A DNA stretch of 64,000 nt, from NCBI RefSeq assembly GCF_020885975.1, contig NZ_AP025183.1, positions 1,860,001-1,924,000 on the forward strand, read 5' to 3'. The stretch's first letter is position 1, and the number at the start of each line of letters is the position of its first letter. Origin of the DNA: Flavobacterium ammonificans. Lineage in GTDB: Bacteria > Bacteroidota > Bacteroidia > Flavobacteriales > Flavobacteriaceae. A program made the position numbers and the translations under genes. The notes below the pieces were generated by a model. It did not search any database. It was not told the origin of the DNA and worked only from the letters and a program-made list of their open reading frames with translations. Of this stretch, positions 33,835 to 43,616 are shown piece by piece.

Positions 33835-35085
33835 ATGTTATTCGAAGATTTATCACTTTCAAAAAGTATCCAAAAAGCCGTTCATGAAGAAGGCTATACA
33901 CACCCCACTCCTATTCAAGAACAATCTATTCCTATCGTTTTATCTGGTAGAGATTTAATTGGTTGTGCGCAAACTGGTACTGGAAAAACGGCGGCATTTG
34001 CCATTCCAATTATTCATCAATTACATCGAATCGTAGGTTCGTCAAAAAAAGCCAAAGAAATTAGAGCTTTAATTGTAACTCCAACCCGTGAATTGGCCGT
34101 TCAAATTGGTCAGAATTTTGACACCTATGCAAAATATACTAATCTAAAACAGATTACACTTTTTGGTGGCGTTTCGCAAGTTCCACAAGTTGACACTTTA
34201 AAAAAGGGAGTTGATGTGGTAATTGCTACACCTGGAAGATTATTGGATTTACACAAACAAGGTTTTATTAATTTTGACTACTTACACACCTTGGTTCTTG
34301 ACGAAGCCGATCAAATGTTGGATATGGGATTCATCAATGATGTGAAAAAAATTGTGAAGCTTACGCCTAACAACCGTCAAACATTATTATTTTCTGCTAC
34401 GATGCCAATTGCTATTCGGGAGTTAGCAGAAATGTTTTTAAAAGATCCAGCAAAAGTAGAAGTTTCTCCAGTTTCTTCAACTGCTGAAAAAATTGAACAA
34501 CAGGTCTATTTTGTTGAAAAAACAGAAAAAAGAAATTTGTTATATCATTTAATAAAGAATGAAAATTTGTCCGATGTATTGGTGTTTTCAAGAACTAAAC
34601 ACGGAGCTGACAATGTAGTTAAGGCGTTGCGAAAAAACAATATTGCTGCAGAAGCCATTCATGGTGACAAATCTCAAAACGCTAGACAACGTGTTTTAGA
34701 AGCATTCAAAAATAAAGAAGTGGGCGTACTTGTAGCAACTGATATTGCTGCACGTGGAATCGATATTGATCAATTACCATTTGTAATTAATTTTGATTTA
34801 CCAAATATTCCTGAAACCTATGTGCACCGAATTGGTAGAACTGGTCGAGCAGGAAATGGCGGAATGGCAATTTCATTTTGCAGTAAAGACGAAGAGCCAT
34901 ACTGGAAAGACATTCAAAAATTAATAAAAGTAGATGTTAAGACTATTTCAGATCATCCGTATCCTTGGCACTCTGGAAGTCCTGATGCCATTGCGGAGAA
35001 ACCTAAAAATTCTAATCGAAGTGGAGGCGCCCATAAATCAAGAAAATCAAGCGCATCAAAACAAAACAAAAAACGTTGGTATTAA
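33835..35085 (+). CDS. DEAD-box ATP-dependent RNA helicase (RhlE-like)
   Basis: A 416-residue RNA helicase. The Q motif is YTHPTPIQEQSIP, Walker A AQTGTGKTAA, motif Ia PTRELAVQ, DEAD in LVLDEADQMLDMGF, SAT in LLFSATMP, and HRIGRTGRAG for motif VI. The C-terminal 45 residues are basic and disordered (SNRSGGAHKSRKSSASKQNKKRW), likely RNA-binding, and typical of cold-adapted RhlE proteins. I start at 33835 (MLFEDLSLSKSIQKAV), a typical helicase beginning; in-frame Met codons upstream are weaker. The last codons and stop are part of the terminator stem. Confidence 0.93.
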   Translation: MLFEDLSLSKSIQKAVHEEGYTHPTPIQEQSIPIVLSGRDLIGCAQTGTGKTAAFAIPIIHQLHRIVGSSKKAKEIRALIVTPTRELAVQIGQNFDTYAKYTNLKQITLFGGVSQVPQVDTLKKGVDVVIATPGRLLDLHKQGFINFDYLHTLVLDEADQMLDMGFINDVKKIVKLTPNNRQTLLFSATMPIAIRELAEMFLKDPAKVEVSPVSSTAEKIEQQVYFVEKTEKRNLLYHLIKNENLSDVLVFSRTKHGADNVVKALRKNNIAAEAIHGDKSQNARQRVLEAFKNKEVGVLVATDIAARGIDIDQLPFVINFDLPNIPETYVHRIGRTGRAGNGGMAISFCSKDEEPYWKDIQKLIKVDVKTISDHPYPWHSGSPDAIAEKPKNSNRSGGAHKSRKSSASKQNKKRWY

Positions 35086-35102
35086 TACCAACGTTTTTTT
35101 TT
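35066..35102. terminator. Bidirectional intrinsic terminator overlapping the helicase stop codon
   Basis: An 11-bp stem AAACGTTGGTA / TACCAACGTTT (35071-35096, loop TTAA) has A on the left and eight T on the right. The left arm encodes the helicase's last residues (Lys-Arg-Trp-Tyr), and TAA is in the loop. It also ends the convergent symporter transcript. Confidence 0.9.
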
Positions 35103-35118
35103 ATAATTTATTTTTAGA

Positions 35119-36384
35119 TTAACTAGCATCTTCGATTTTATCTTCCCACTGTCCTACTACAGAAGTAGCTAAAGCGTTTCCGAGAACATTTGTAGCAGAT
35201 CGAAACATATCGCAGAAATGATCAATAGGTAAAATCAAGGCAATTCCTTCAATTGGAATGTCAAACATTCCACAAGTAGCTGCTACTACTACTAAACTAG
35301 CTCTTGGAACACCTGCAATTCCTTTACTTGTAAGCATTAAAACCAATAACATTGTCAATTGTGTACCAATATCCAAGTCAATTCCATAGGCTTGTGCAAT
35401 AAAAATACTCGCAAAAGTCATGTACATCATACTTCCGTCTAGGTTAAACGAATACCCCAAAGGCAACATGAATGAAACTATTTTGTCTTTCACACCAAAA
35501 CGTTCTAATTCTTCAGTTAATTTTGGAAAAACGGCTTCGCTACTTGTTGTACCAAAAGCAACTATTAGCGGACTTGAAATTCTTTTTAATAAAGTTGACA
35601 TTCTCGATTTTAAAAAGATATAACCCACTAAAATAAGAACTACCCATAATGATGCAATTCCAATTAAAAAAGAACCGAAGTATTTGAAATAAGTAATTGC
35701 TAATTCTTGGAAATCACGTACTGCAAATACTCCCGCAATGGCACCAAAAACACCTATTGGAGCGAATTTCATTACATAATTAACCATTTTTAGAACAATA
35801 TGAGAGGTCTTATCTAAAGCATTTACAACAGGCTTAACAGCATCTCCAATTGCTGCAGCGGCTAAACCAAAAAAGATGGAGAAAATTACAATTTGTAATA
35901 TTTCGTTAGTAGCCATGGCTTCGAATATACTTTTAGGAACAATATGCTCAATGAAATTTTCAAAAGATAAGGTGGTGGTTTTAGCCGTAACTTCTGAGGC
36001 AGTAGTTAAATCAACATTAGAAAGATTTAAACCTACTCCCGGTTGTAAAATATTTACAAAAAACATTCCTAATAATAACGAAATGAATGAAGCGGTAAAA
36101 AACCATCCTAAGGCTTTCCCACCAATTCTTCCAACTGCTTTAATATCTCCAAGTTTAGCGATACCAACTACTAAAGTGGTAAAAACCAATGGTGAAATAA
36201 TCATTTGTACCAATCGGATAAATACGGTAGCTAAAATTTTAATTTTAGAACTAAACAACTGAGCAATCTCAGTAGAAAAATTAGTATGAATAGCTATACC
36301 TAAAATAGCGCCAATTATCATTGCTATTAGAATTTGTCCCGTAAGTCCTGATAAAAACGATGGTTTTGTAGTAGTTTCTTTCAT
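35119..36384 (-). CDS. Dicarboxylate/amino acid:cation symporter
   Basis: A 421-residue transporter of the GltP/DctA (SLC1-like) family, inner membrane, about eight helices with two re-entrant loops. The Ser-rich HP1 motif is GTTSSEAVFPKL and the helix 7 cation motif is GYSFNLDGSMMY (N-x-D-G; the canonical NMDGT reads NLDGS). The tip of HP2 reads TSKGIAGVPRASLVVV and the Arg/Asp near the C terminus (IDHFCDMFRSATNVLGN) binds the substrate. Glutamate, aspartate or C4-dicarboxylates are possible. The gene stands alone. Confidence 0.92.
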   Translation of the reverse strand: MKETTTKPSFLSGLTGQILIAMIIGAILGIAIHTNFSTEIAQLFSSKIKILATVFIRLVQMIISPLVFTTLVVGIAKLGDIKAVGRIGGKALGWFFTASFISLLLGMFFVNILQPGVGLNLSNVDLTTASEVTAKTTTLSFENFIEHIVPKSIFEAMATNEILQIVIFSIFFGLAAAAIGDAVKPVVNALDKTSHIVLKMVNYVMKFAPIGVFGAIAGVFAVRDFQELAITYFKYFGSFLIGIASLWVVLILVGYIFLKSRMSTLLKRISSPLIVAFGTTSSEAVFPKLTEELERFGVKDKIVSFMLPLGYSFNLDGSMMYMTFASIFIAQAYGIDLDIGTQLTMLLVLMLTSKGIAGVPRASLVVVAATCGMFDIPIEGIALILPIDHFCDMFRSATNVLGNALATSVVGQWEDKIEDAS

Positions 36385-36503
36385 TTTTTGTAATTAATAA
36401 TTTACCAACTGTAAGCGTCAAACTATTTGCGAGAAGAGATTTAAAAATCAAAACCTAACAACTAAAAAATAGAGCGAAAAGCAGAAATAAATTGTTTAGA
36501 ATA

Positions 36504-37562
36504 TTAATAGATTTTGTTTAATAAATAAAAATCAGCCAAAACAATAGCGGCCATCGCTTCAACAATAGGAACAGCGCGAGGAACGACACAAGGATCGTGA
36601 CGTCCTTTTCCTGTCATTTCTGTTATATTTCCTTTATTATCCAATGACTCTTGTTTTTGCATAATTGTGGCAACTGGTTTGAACGCTACACGGAAATAAA
36701 TATCCATTCCGTTGCTAATTCCACCTTGAATTCCGCCAGATAAATTCGTTTTAGTAGTTCCGTCAGCGTGGTATAAATCATTGTGGTCACTGCCTTTCAT
36801 TTCGGCGCCGCAAAAGCCACTTCCATATTCAAAACCTTTAACGGCATTAATTGATAACATTGCTTTTCCTAACTCAGCATGCAATTTATCAAATACGGGT
36901 TCGCCCAATCCAACAGGTACATTTTGAATTACACAAGACACTACTCCACCAACAGTATCGCCTTGTTTACGAATTTCACGAATATAGTCTTCCATTCTAG
37001 CTGCAGAACTTTCATCAGGGCAACGAACTGGATTACTTTCTGTTTTTGAAAAGTTTAATTCTTGGTAATTTTTGTCTAAATGAATGTGACCAACAGAAGA
37101 AACAAAAGCATTAATTTTAATATTAGGAAGCATTTGCTTCGCAATAGCTCCCGCTACTACTCTACTTGCTGTTTCTCTAGCCGAACTTCTTCCACCACCA
37201 CGGTAATCTCTAAAACCATATTTTTGGTCATATACATAGTCTGCATGACTCGGTCTATAATTATCTTTGATGTGGGAATAATCATCCGACTTTTGATTGG
37301 TATTTGGAATAATAAAACCAATTGGTGTTCCTGTAGTTTTTCCTTCAAAAATACCGGACAAGAATTGTACTTCGTCAGGTTCTTTTCTTTGAGTTACAAT
37401 AGCCGATTGACCTGGTTTTCTTCTGGACATTTCTAATTGAACGGCTTCTAAATCTAAAGTGATTCCAGGAGGACATCCATCGATGACACCACCTAAAGCT
37501 TCACCATGTGATTCTCCAAAAGTAGTAATTCTAAAAAGTGTTCCGTAGCTATTCCCTGCCAT
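36504..37562 (-). CDS. aroC: Chorismate synthase
   Basis: Converts EPSP to chorismate, the last shared step of aromatic amino acid synthesis, using reduced FMN. The 352-residue length is normal. Signatures are [22 protein letters not shown] at the start, [18 protein letters not shown] and [36 protein letters not shown] in the middle, with the conserved His pair. TACTTTTG lies 17 bases upstream of the ATG (minus, 37586-37579), a good -7 element without a clear -33 partner. No other aro gene is in the window. Confidence 0.97.
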   Translation of the reverse strand: MAGNSYGTLFRITTFGESHGEALGGVIDGCPPGITLDLEAVQLEMSRRKPGQSAIVTQRKEPDEVQFLSGIFEGKTTGTPIGFIIPNTNQKSDDYSHIKDNYRPSHADYVYDQKYGFRDYRGGGRSSARETASRVVAGAIAKQMLPNIKINAFVSSVGHIHLDKNYQELNFSKTESNPVRCPDESSAARMEDYIREIRKQGDTVGGVVSCVIQNVPVGLGEPVFDKLHAELGKAMLSINAVKGFEYGSGFCGAEMKGSDHNDLYHADGTTKTNLSGGIQGGISNGMDIYFRVAFKPVATIMQKQESLDNKGNITEMTGKGRHDPCVVPRAVPIVEAMAAIVLADFYLLNKIY

Positions 37563-37751
37563 TGTAATTAGTTTTAAACAAAAGTACCATTTTAGTTTAA
37601 AGATTAAAAATAAAAGGATTAAAGTTTTTGCTGAATAAATGGATTTATTGTGTGATTTTTAGTCTGCTTACATCAAATATAACAACGAAAATTAATACTA
37701 AATTTCATTATGGTTCGTTTATTTAGTAACTTAGAAAAAATATAATTACTT

Positions 37752-38225
37752 ATGAAAAAAAATATTGTAACCGCTGTACTACTAATTGGATTAGGATTTA
37801 CATCGCAAGCTCAAGAAATATCAAAAAATGCAATTGGTTTGCGTTTAGGAGATAACAATGGTTTTGGCGCTGAAATATCATACCAACGTTCGTTGTCTGA
37901 AAACAATCGACTGGAAGCTAATTTAGGTTGGAGAGATAATCGTGCTGTAAGCGCATTCAAACTAACAGGAGTCTACCAATGGGTATGGGAAATTGACAAT
38001 TCTTTCAATTGGTATGCTGGAGCAGGTGCTGGCCTTGGCAGTTGGAATACAACAGAGGATAATGGAAGTTTTGTTTATGTGGCAGGAAATGTAGGAATAG
38101 AATACAATATGAAAGAACTACCTCTACTACTTTCGCTAGATTTCAGACCCGAATTTGGTGGGAAAGGTTATTTCCAAAATAATTATGGTTCAGATATCGC
38201 GCTTGGAATTCGTTATAAATTCTAA
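37752..38225 (+). CDS. Small outer-membrane beta-barrel-like protein
   Basis: A 157-residue secreted protein. A signal peptide (MKKNIVTAVLLIGLGFTSQA, cleavage likely after SQA) is followed by alternating hydrophobic beta strands ending in KF, the C-terminal aromatic signature of outer-membrane barrels. The pattern (GLRLGDNNGFGAEISYQ, RLEANLGWRD, WYAGAGAGLGSW, GIRYKF) fits an eight-stranded barrel of the OmpW/OmpA-like type. No ligand or function is visible. A 190-base upstream region, unrelated to a repeat, is AT-rich; no exact promoter is found. Ends at the next terminator. Confidence 0.75.
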   Translation: MKKNIVTAVLLIGLGFTSQAQEISKNAIGLRLGDNNGFGAEISYQRSLSENNRLEANLGWRDNRAVSAFKLTGVYQWVWEIDNSFNWYAGAGAGLGSWNTTEDNGSFVYVAGNVGIEYNMKELPLLLSLDFRPEFGGKGYFQNNYGSDIALGIRYKF

Positions 38226-38232
38226 AAAATAT

Positions 38233-38262
38233 AAATGCCGCTTTAAAAAGCGGCATTTACTT
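38233..38262. terminator. Terminator between the barrel protein and bshA
   Basis: Twelve paired bases AAATGCCGCTTT / AAAGCGGCATTT (38233-38258) just after the barrel stop and just before the end of bshA. Flanking A/T runs are weak, but the stem is strong in both directions. Confidence 0.7.
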
Positions 38263-38264
38263 AT

Positions 38265-39398
38265 TTATGTAAACTTAGCAATTGCTCTACGATATAAATC
38301 TTCGTAAAGTGGAAGAATATTTTTGATGTCAAACTTTTGAGCTGTCGCCAAAGCATTTTTCTTAAACTCGGCTAAAGTTAAATCGTCTTTTAAAATTGTA
38401 AGCGCGTTTTTGGCCATAGTATCGACATCTCCAACATCACTTAGAAAACCTGAAAAACCATTCCTATTTACTTCAGGTAATCCTCCAGCATTACTTGAAA
38501 TAACTGGAACACTACAAGCCATAGCTTCTAATGCAACTAATCCAAAGCTTTCTGTTTTGGATGGTAATAAAAATAAATCTGTTTGGCATAAAATTTTATC
38601 AATTTCATTACTATTACCAAAGAAAATTACTTTGTCTAAAATACCTAACTCTTGGCATAGGTATTCAGCTTTTTCTTTTTCTGGTCCATCCCCAACCATC
38701 ATTAACTTTGCAGGAATTTCTTTTTGAATGGCATAAAATATTTTAATGATATCCGGTATTCGTTTTACCTCCCTAAAATTACTGATATGGGTTATGATTC
38801 GCTCATTTTCTTTAGCCATAACAGAGCGTTGACAGGGCATTTTATTTTCTGAATTAACTTTATCTAATTCTATAAAATTGGGTATCACTTCAATATCCTT
38901 GGAAATATTAAACAATTGCAAGGTATCATCTTTCAAATTTTGAGATACTGAAGTAACAAAATCAGATTTGTTAATACTGAAAGTTACTGCTGGTTTATAG
39001 AAAGGATGGTTACCTACTAAGGTGATGTCTGTTCCGTGCAAAGTGGTGACCATTGGTATATTAATTCCCTCATCTTTCAGCATTTGCTTCGCCATATAAC
39101 CCGCATAGGCGTGAGGGATAGCATAATGAACGTGCAATAGTTCAATCTTATGTAATTTAACCATATCGACCAACTTACTTGACAAAGCCAATTCATAGGG
39201 TTGATAATGGAATAAAGGATATTCTGGAACGTTAACTTCGTGGTAGTGAACATTAGGATTCAAAAGAGCCAATCGTACTGGTTGACTATAAGTAATAAAA
39301 TGGATTTCATGCCCTCGACGAGCCAATTCAAGACCCAACTCAGTCGCTACAACTCCACTTCCACCAAAGGTGGGATAACATACGATAGCAATTTTCAT
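38265..39398 (-). CDS. bshA: N-acetyl-alpha-D-glucosaminyl L-malate synthase
   Basis: GT4 glycosyltransferase, first step of bacillithiol, the low-molecular-weight thiol of Bacillota and many Bacteroidota. The 377 residues open with MKIAIVCYPTFGGSGVVATELGLELARRGHEIHFIT, diagnostic for BshA, with HVHYAIPHAYAGYMAKQML, HGTDITLVGNHP and the sugar-binding E-x7-E motif in ESFGLVALEAMACSVPVI. Neither bshB nor bshC is in the window. It stands between convergent and divergent neighbours, alone on its transcript. Confidence 0.94.
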   Translation of the reverse strand: MKIAIVCYPTFGGSGVVATELGLELARRGHEIHFITYSQPVRLALLNPNVHYHEVNVPEYPLFHYQPYELALSSKLVDMVKLHKIELLHVHYAIPHAYAGYMAKQMLKDEGINIPMVTTLHGTDITLVGNHPFYKPAVTFSINKSDFVTSVSQNLKDDTLQLFNISKDIEVIPNFIELDKVNSENKMPCQRSVMAKENERIITHISNFREVKRIPDIIKIFYAIQKEIPAKLMMVGDGPEKEKAEYLCQELGILDKVIFFGNSNEIDKILCQTDLFLLPSKTESFGLVALEAMACSVPVISSNAGGLPEVNRNGFSGFLSDVGDVDTMAKNALTILKDDLTLAEFKKNALATAQKFDIKNILPLYEDLYRRAIAKFT

Positions 39399-39479
39399 TT
39401 GTATAATTTAAGAATACGAATTTAATGAAATTACAACGGCTTTCCTATTTCATAAAGAAATAATACTAACTTACTTTAA

Positions 39480-40076
39480 TCATTTTTTCTTTCGCTTTTT
39501 ATTGATCCATTGATTTGCTTTGTAGGTTAGATAGGCTGAACCACTGCCAACAAGCGCACCTGCTAAAACATCAGAGGGATAATGAACTCCTAAATGCATT
39601 CTAGAATAACCAATCGCTCCTGCCCATACAAATGATGGGGCTACAACATACCATTTTGGATAGGCTAAGCTCAATGATGTTGCTGTTGCAAAAGCAGTAG
39701 AGGTATGTCCCGATGGCATTGAGTAAGAAGCTTCTGAAACTACAGGTTGTATCATTGGATAGGTATCGTAGGGACGATCTGTTTTTATAATCTTTTTTGA
39801 AACAACAGTTATAAATGCTGAAGCTAAAAATGTTTCACCTATAAACAAAGCTTTTTGTTTTGCAACTGAATCATTATTAATCATTCCTAATGTATAAATT
39901 AGAATTGGAGTAGCTACACTAATAGGTACTGCTGATTGACTAATAGATTTAAATGTACCATCCAAAGATGTATTCCTATTAATGTTTATTTTTTTTAAGA
40001 CATCTATATCTACATTTTGAGCATTAATGGTACTTACACTAAAAAAGAATATAAAAAACCCAATTACTTTATTCAT
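39480..40076 (-). CDS. PAP2 family phosphatase
   Basis: A 198-residue membrane phosphatase. A signal-like N terminus (MNKVIGFFIFFFSVSTINAQ) suggests the enzyme is exported. The three PAP2 motifs are KKIIKTDRPYDTYP (KX6RP), SMPSGHTSTAFA (PSGH) and SRMHLGVHYPSDVLAG (SRX5HX3D). Substrates may be undecaprenyl pyrophosphate or phosphatidate-like lipids. It lies 5 bases after the GH3/serine hydrolase gene, so it is the last gene of the envelope run and may help recycle the lipid carrier of cell-wall synthesis. Confidence 0.9.
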   Translation of the reverse strand: MNKVIGFFIFFFSVSTINAQNVDIDVLKKININRNTSLDGTFKSISQSAVPISVATPILIYTLGMINNDSVAKQKALFIGETFLASAFITVVSKKIIKTDRPYDTYPMIQPVVSEASYSMPSGHTSTAFATATSLSLAYPKWYVVAPSFVWAGAIGYSRMHLGVHYPSDVLAGALVGSGSAYLTYKANQWINKKRKKK

Positions 40077-40081
40077 TGTAA

Positions 40082-43000
40082 TTAATTTAAAATTGATTCG
40101 GTAATAATCTTTTGAATATCTTCTCTAATGTGTTCTTTTGACAATGTATTGATCGGATTAGTGGGATAGGTTCTATTCGAAATAAATACATAAATAATTT
40201 CAGTTTTTGGATCAGCCCAAGTCATAATTCCTGTAAAACCAGTATGTCCAAAGCTTGACATAGAAACACAACCACAAGTTGGACTATCACCACTTAATTG
40301 CGGTTTATCAAATCCTAAACCTCTTCGATTACCATCAGAGCAAAAATAACAGGTGTTGAAATCATCGAAGGTTTTTTCAGAAAAAAACTGTTGATCCCCA
40401 TAGTTTCCTTTTTGTAAAAACAGTTGCATAATTTTTGCAATGTCCATTGCATTCGAAAACAATCCAGCATGACCAGCAACTCCTCCTTCTAATGCAGCAG
40501 CCATATCGTGAACATAACCCTGAACAGTTTGGTGTCTAAAATAGTTGTCAACTTCTGTTGGCGCTATTCGATTCTTATCAATTTTAGTCAACGGATTATA
40601 CATTGTATTAGTAGCGCCAATAGGTTTAAAAAACTGCTCTGTTGCTAAAACATCTAGCGAAACTCCCATCACCCTTTCCAAATAATTTCCTAGAATAATA
40701 AAGGTAAAATCACTGTATTTGTATTCTTTTTTAGGAGACAATTTACTTTCGACAATCATTTTCATAATTGTATCATGATAATCGTTACGAATGAAAAGGC
40801 TGTCAGCTACTTTCTTTGAAAATTGAGAATCAGCTAATTTTCTATAATATTTAGATAAAGGCTTATTATTAGAATCTAAAGTGGCTTTATAAAAAGGAAT
40901 CCATGCCACTAGACCTGCAGAATGTGTTAGCAATTCTTTAAAATGAATATCTTTTTTATCAGAAGCAGCGAAAATGGGTAGCATTTCGGCTAAAGTGGTA
41001 TTCAAATTAATTTTATTTTGATCATATAACTTCATCACATTGGGCAAAGTCCCAACAATTTTACTCACAGAAGCTACATCAAAAATGGTTTCGTTGGTTA
41101 CTTTTTCATTCGAATCATAAGTGTAATTTCCAAAGGCCTTTTGATAAATCACTTTCCCTTTTCTAGCCACCAACACTTGAACTCCTGGAGCCATTTTACC
41201 TGCAATTGCTTTTTGAGCCAAAACATCAATTTGTTTTAGTTTTTCTGAACTCATTCCGACATTCTCAGGTGCTGTAAAACCTAATCTATTTAATTTCTGT
41301 GTGGAAAGTCCATCATTAACTTTAAACGATTCGTTGATAGAAACAGGTAATTTGCCCTTAGACTCAATAGCGCCAAATAATAATTCAGCACTTACCTCTT
41401 GAGCAATATCATTGTTTTGATAGGAAACAACAAGTCCTTCTATATCATCGAAATTTGATATTGGCAATAACGAATACGGTTTGGCAAATACATCTAAAAT
41501 AACCCTATTGTTTTTTGCGATTTCTTGAAGCCAAAGCTTTTCAGTGGTTGTGAAATCGTTATTCTTCCATGGTTTATCTGCTTTATGATAACCAATAATT
41601 ACAGTAGAATATTCTTTTAACTTTAGGTTAAGGCTATCTAAACTTGTTGCATTAATTTCAGTAACTTCAGTATATTTCTTAAGTGTAGATACAAACTTAG
41701 TATTGAAATCATCTCCAAGTTTTACATACGCAATCTTCTGAAGGTTCAAATCCTTTATAGGCAAAAGGTTTTTATCATTTTTCAAAACTGTAATTGCATT
41801 TTCATACAATTGGTATTGCAAAGCTTCATTTGCAACAGGATTAATCTCTTGAATTAAATTTTGAACTGCTATAGGTTTGTAGTTATGAAGACCTGCCTTG
41901 AACTTGTATTTTAAAATCTTCTTTACAGATTGTTCCAATCGCTCCTCTGAAACAATTTTATCTTCATAAGCTTTCATTATAGTTTCAATACCTAACGGGA
42001 CATTCTCCGAAAAAAGTAAAATGTCATTTCCAGCAAGAAATGCATCTAAATCAACATCGCCTGGTTTCTTAAATTTACTAACACCTTTCATGTTTAAAGC
42101 GTCGGTGAAGATTAAACCGTCGAATTTTAGTTCGTTTTGCAATAAATTGGTGACTACATTATACGAAATGGAAGTGGGATAATTTTGACGGAATTCTAAA
42201 CTAGGAACATCTAAATGACCTACCATAACTGAAGCTAGACCTTCATCGATAATTTTATTGTACGGATATAGCTCTACTTTATCTAAATGTTCTTTTGAAA
42301 AAGACACCGTTGGTAACCCTAAATGAGAATCAATAGAGGTATCTCCATGACCTGGAAAATGTTTCCCTGTTGAAAAAACACCCTGCCTTTGTACTCCACT
42401 CATTAAAGCAATTGCCTTCTCGGTTACATTGAATTTATTTTCACCAAAAGATCGGTTGCCAATAATTGGGTTCTTTGGATTCGTATTAATATCTAAAACT
42501 GGTGCAAAATTAAAGTGTACTCCCATTCTTCTGCTTTCTTTACCCATTAACTCTCCAACATTCTCAATTAACTTAAGATCCTGTATAGCACCTAATGTCA
42601 TATTCCACGGATAACGATAAGTCGAATCCAAGCGCATACTCAGTCCCCACTCTGCATCAATTCCAATAAATAATGGAATTTTTGATTTGGATTGATAACG
42701 GTTAGTCAAATTCGCTTGACGCAAAGGCCCGCCCTGAAAAAAAATCAGACCACCAATCTTATGGTCTCTAATTAACTTTTCAATGGCGTTTGTATGAAGA
42801 TTGTCTTTATTAGAATAGGCGGCAACCATGAATAATTGTCCCACTTTTTCTTGTAGCGACATTTGGCTAAAAATACTATCTGCCCAACGATTTTCGGCTT
42901 CTGAATCTTTAAAAAAGTTTTTTCTAGCGGATTTGGTTTGAGGAATATAGACTTCTTCAAAATCAGAAATCTCAGGTTTAATTATTACGATTGGGTCAGT

Positions 43001-43090
43001 TGAAACGAATTTATTCTTAATGGTAACACAATTTGAAACCAAAAACAATAAAACAATACAAAGTGCAACTCTACTAAAGATCGTTTTCAT
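40082..43090 (-). CDS. Lipoprotein fusing a glycoside hydrolase family 3 and a beta-lactamase-like serine hydrolase
   Basis: A 1002-residue protein with a lipobox (LVSNC, Cys21). Residues 80-395 are a NagZ-like GH3 domain with GKHFPGHGDTSIDSH (242-256), whose Asp-His pair is the general acid/base of NagZ, and the nucleophile in FTDALNMKG (328-336). Residues 430-590 resemble GH3 C-terminal domain. Residues 610-995 are a class C beta-lactamase/DD-peptidase domain with SVSK (674-677), YSD (792-794) and HTGFTG (949-954). One protein could thus cut both N-acetylglucosamine links and peptide bonds of muropeptides; this is inferred from the domains. It lies between the small conserved protein and PAP2. 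Confidence 0.92.
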   Translation of the reverse strand: MKTIFSRVALCIVLLFLVSNCVTIKNKFVSTDPIVIIKPEISDFEEVYIPQTKSARKNFFKDSEAENRWADSIFSQMSLQEKVGQLFMVAAYSNKDNLHTNAIEKLIRDHKIGGLIFFQGGPLRQANLTNRYQSKSKIPLFIGIDAEWGLSMRLDSTYRYPWNMTLGAIQDLKLIENVGELMGKESRRMGVHFNFAPVLDINTNPKNPIIGNRSFGENKFNVTEKAIALMSGVQRQGVFSTGKHFPGHGDTSIDSHLGLPTVSFSKEHLDKVELYPYNKIIDEGLASVMVGHLDVPSLEFRQNYPTSISYNVVTNLLQNELKFDGLIFTDALNMKGVSKFKKPGDVDLDAFLAGNDILLFSENVPLGIETIMKAYEDKIVSEERLEQSVKKILKYKFKAGLHNYKPIAVQNLIQEINPVANEALQYQLYENAITVLKNDKNLLPIKDLNLQKIAYVKLGDDFNTKFVSTLKKYTEVTEINATSLDSLNLKLKEYSTVIIGYHKADKPWKNNDFTTTEKLWLQEIAKNNRVILDVFAKPYSLLPISNFDDIEGLVVSYQNNDIAQEVSAELLFGAIESKGKLPVSINESFKVNDGLSTQKLNRLGFTAPENVGMSSEKLKQIDVLAQKAIAGKMAPGVQVLVARKGKVIYQKAFGNYTYDSNEKVTNETIFDVASVSKIVGTLPNVMKLYDQNKINLNTTLAEMLPIFAASDKKDIHFKELLTHSAGLVAWIPFYKATLDSNNKPLSKYYRKLADSQFSKKVADSLFIRNDYHDTIMKMIVESKLSPKKEYKYSDFTFIILGNYLERVMGVSLDVLATEQFFKPIGATNTMYNPLTKIDKNRIAPTEVDNYFRHQTVQGYVHDMAAALEGGVAGHAGLFSNAMDIAKIMQLFLQKGNYGDQQFFSEKTFDDFNTCYFCSDGNRRGLGFDKPQLSGDSPTCGCVSMSSFGHTGFTGIMTWADPKTEIIYVFISNRTYPTNPINTLSKEHIREDIQKIITESILN

Positions 43091-43100
43091 CTATTCAATT

Positions 43101-43583
43101 TTAGAAGAAACGACTGTGCCAACTATCTACAGCCGGAACTTCCCACGATTCATTAAACTCTTCGATATTGTTAATCAAATTATTAAATACAATGGTATTT
43201 TCAGTAACAGCTTTATCTTTTACCATTTTCTTAAAATCAATTAATGGCTTGTGAGCAATATGTTCGCCTAACTTGAAAGTAACGTTCATTTTATCTAAAA
43301 GATCCACATTGTATTTAGCCTCTAAACTTTGAATAAACTCGACAGAGGCGTCAATTGAACATCCTGTTGCGTTTTGTACTTCTTGATTAACAGCTAAAAT
43401 AATAAATCGGTTGTATCGTAACTGATAGGAAGATTCTAAACTTGTTCCATGTGCACTCCAATTTACCAAAAAAGCTTGTAAAGCTGTTTCGATTTCATTC
43501 ATTTCATCATCAGAGAATTTTCTATTGGATTGATAAATCCAAATTCTAGAATCAGTAGGTAAACTTTCAAACGGAACGTACAT
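43101..43583 (-). CDS. Small conserved protein of unknown function
   Basis: A 160-residue soluble protein with no signal, membrane helix or Walker motif. It starts MYVPFESLPTDSRIWIYQ and ends with aromatic SWHSRFF. I recall homologues in Flavobacteriia carrying the label ABC transporter ATPase, which the sequence does not support: neither GxxGxGK nor LSGGQ is present. It lies 33 bases after the Fe-S protein and 10 bases before the GH3 fusion, tightly packed on the same strand. No role can be assigned. Confidence 0.75.
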   Translation of the reverse strand: MYVPFESLPTDSRIWIYQSNRKFSDDEMNEIETALQAFLVNWSAHGTSLESSYQLRYNRFIILAVNQEVQNATGCSIDASVEFIQSLEAKYNVDLLDKMNVTFKLGEHIAHKPLIDFKKMVKDKAVTENTIVFNNLINNIEEFNESWEVPAVDSWHSRFF

Positions 43584-43616
43584 CTTTGTTGTTGTATTAA
43601 TTTATTTAAAAAAAGA

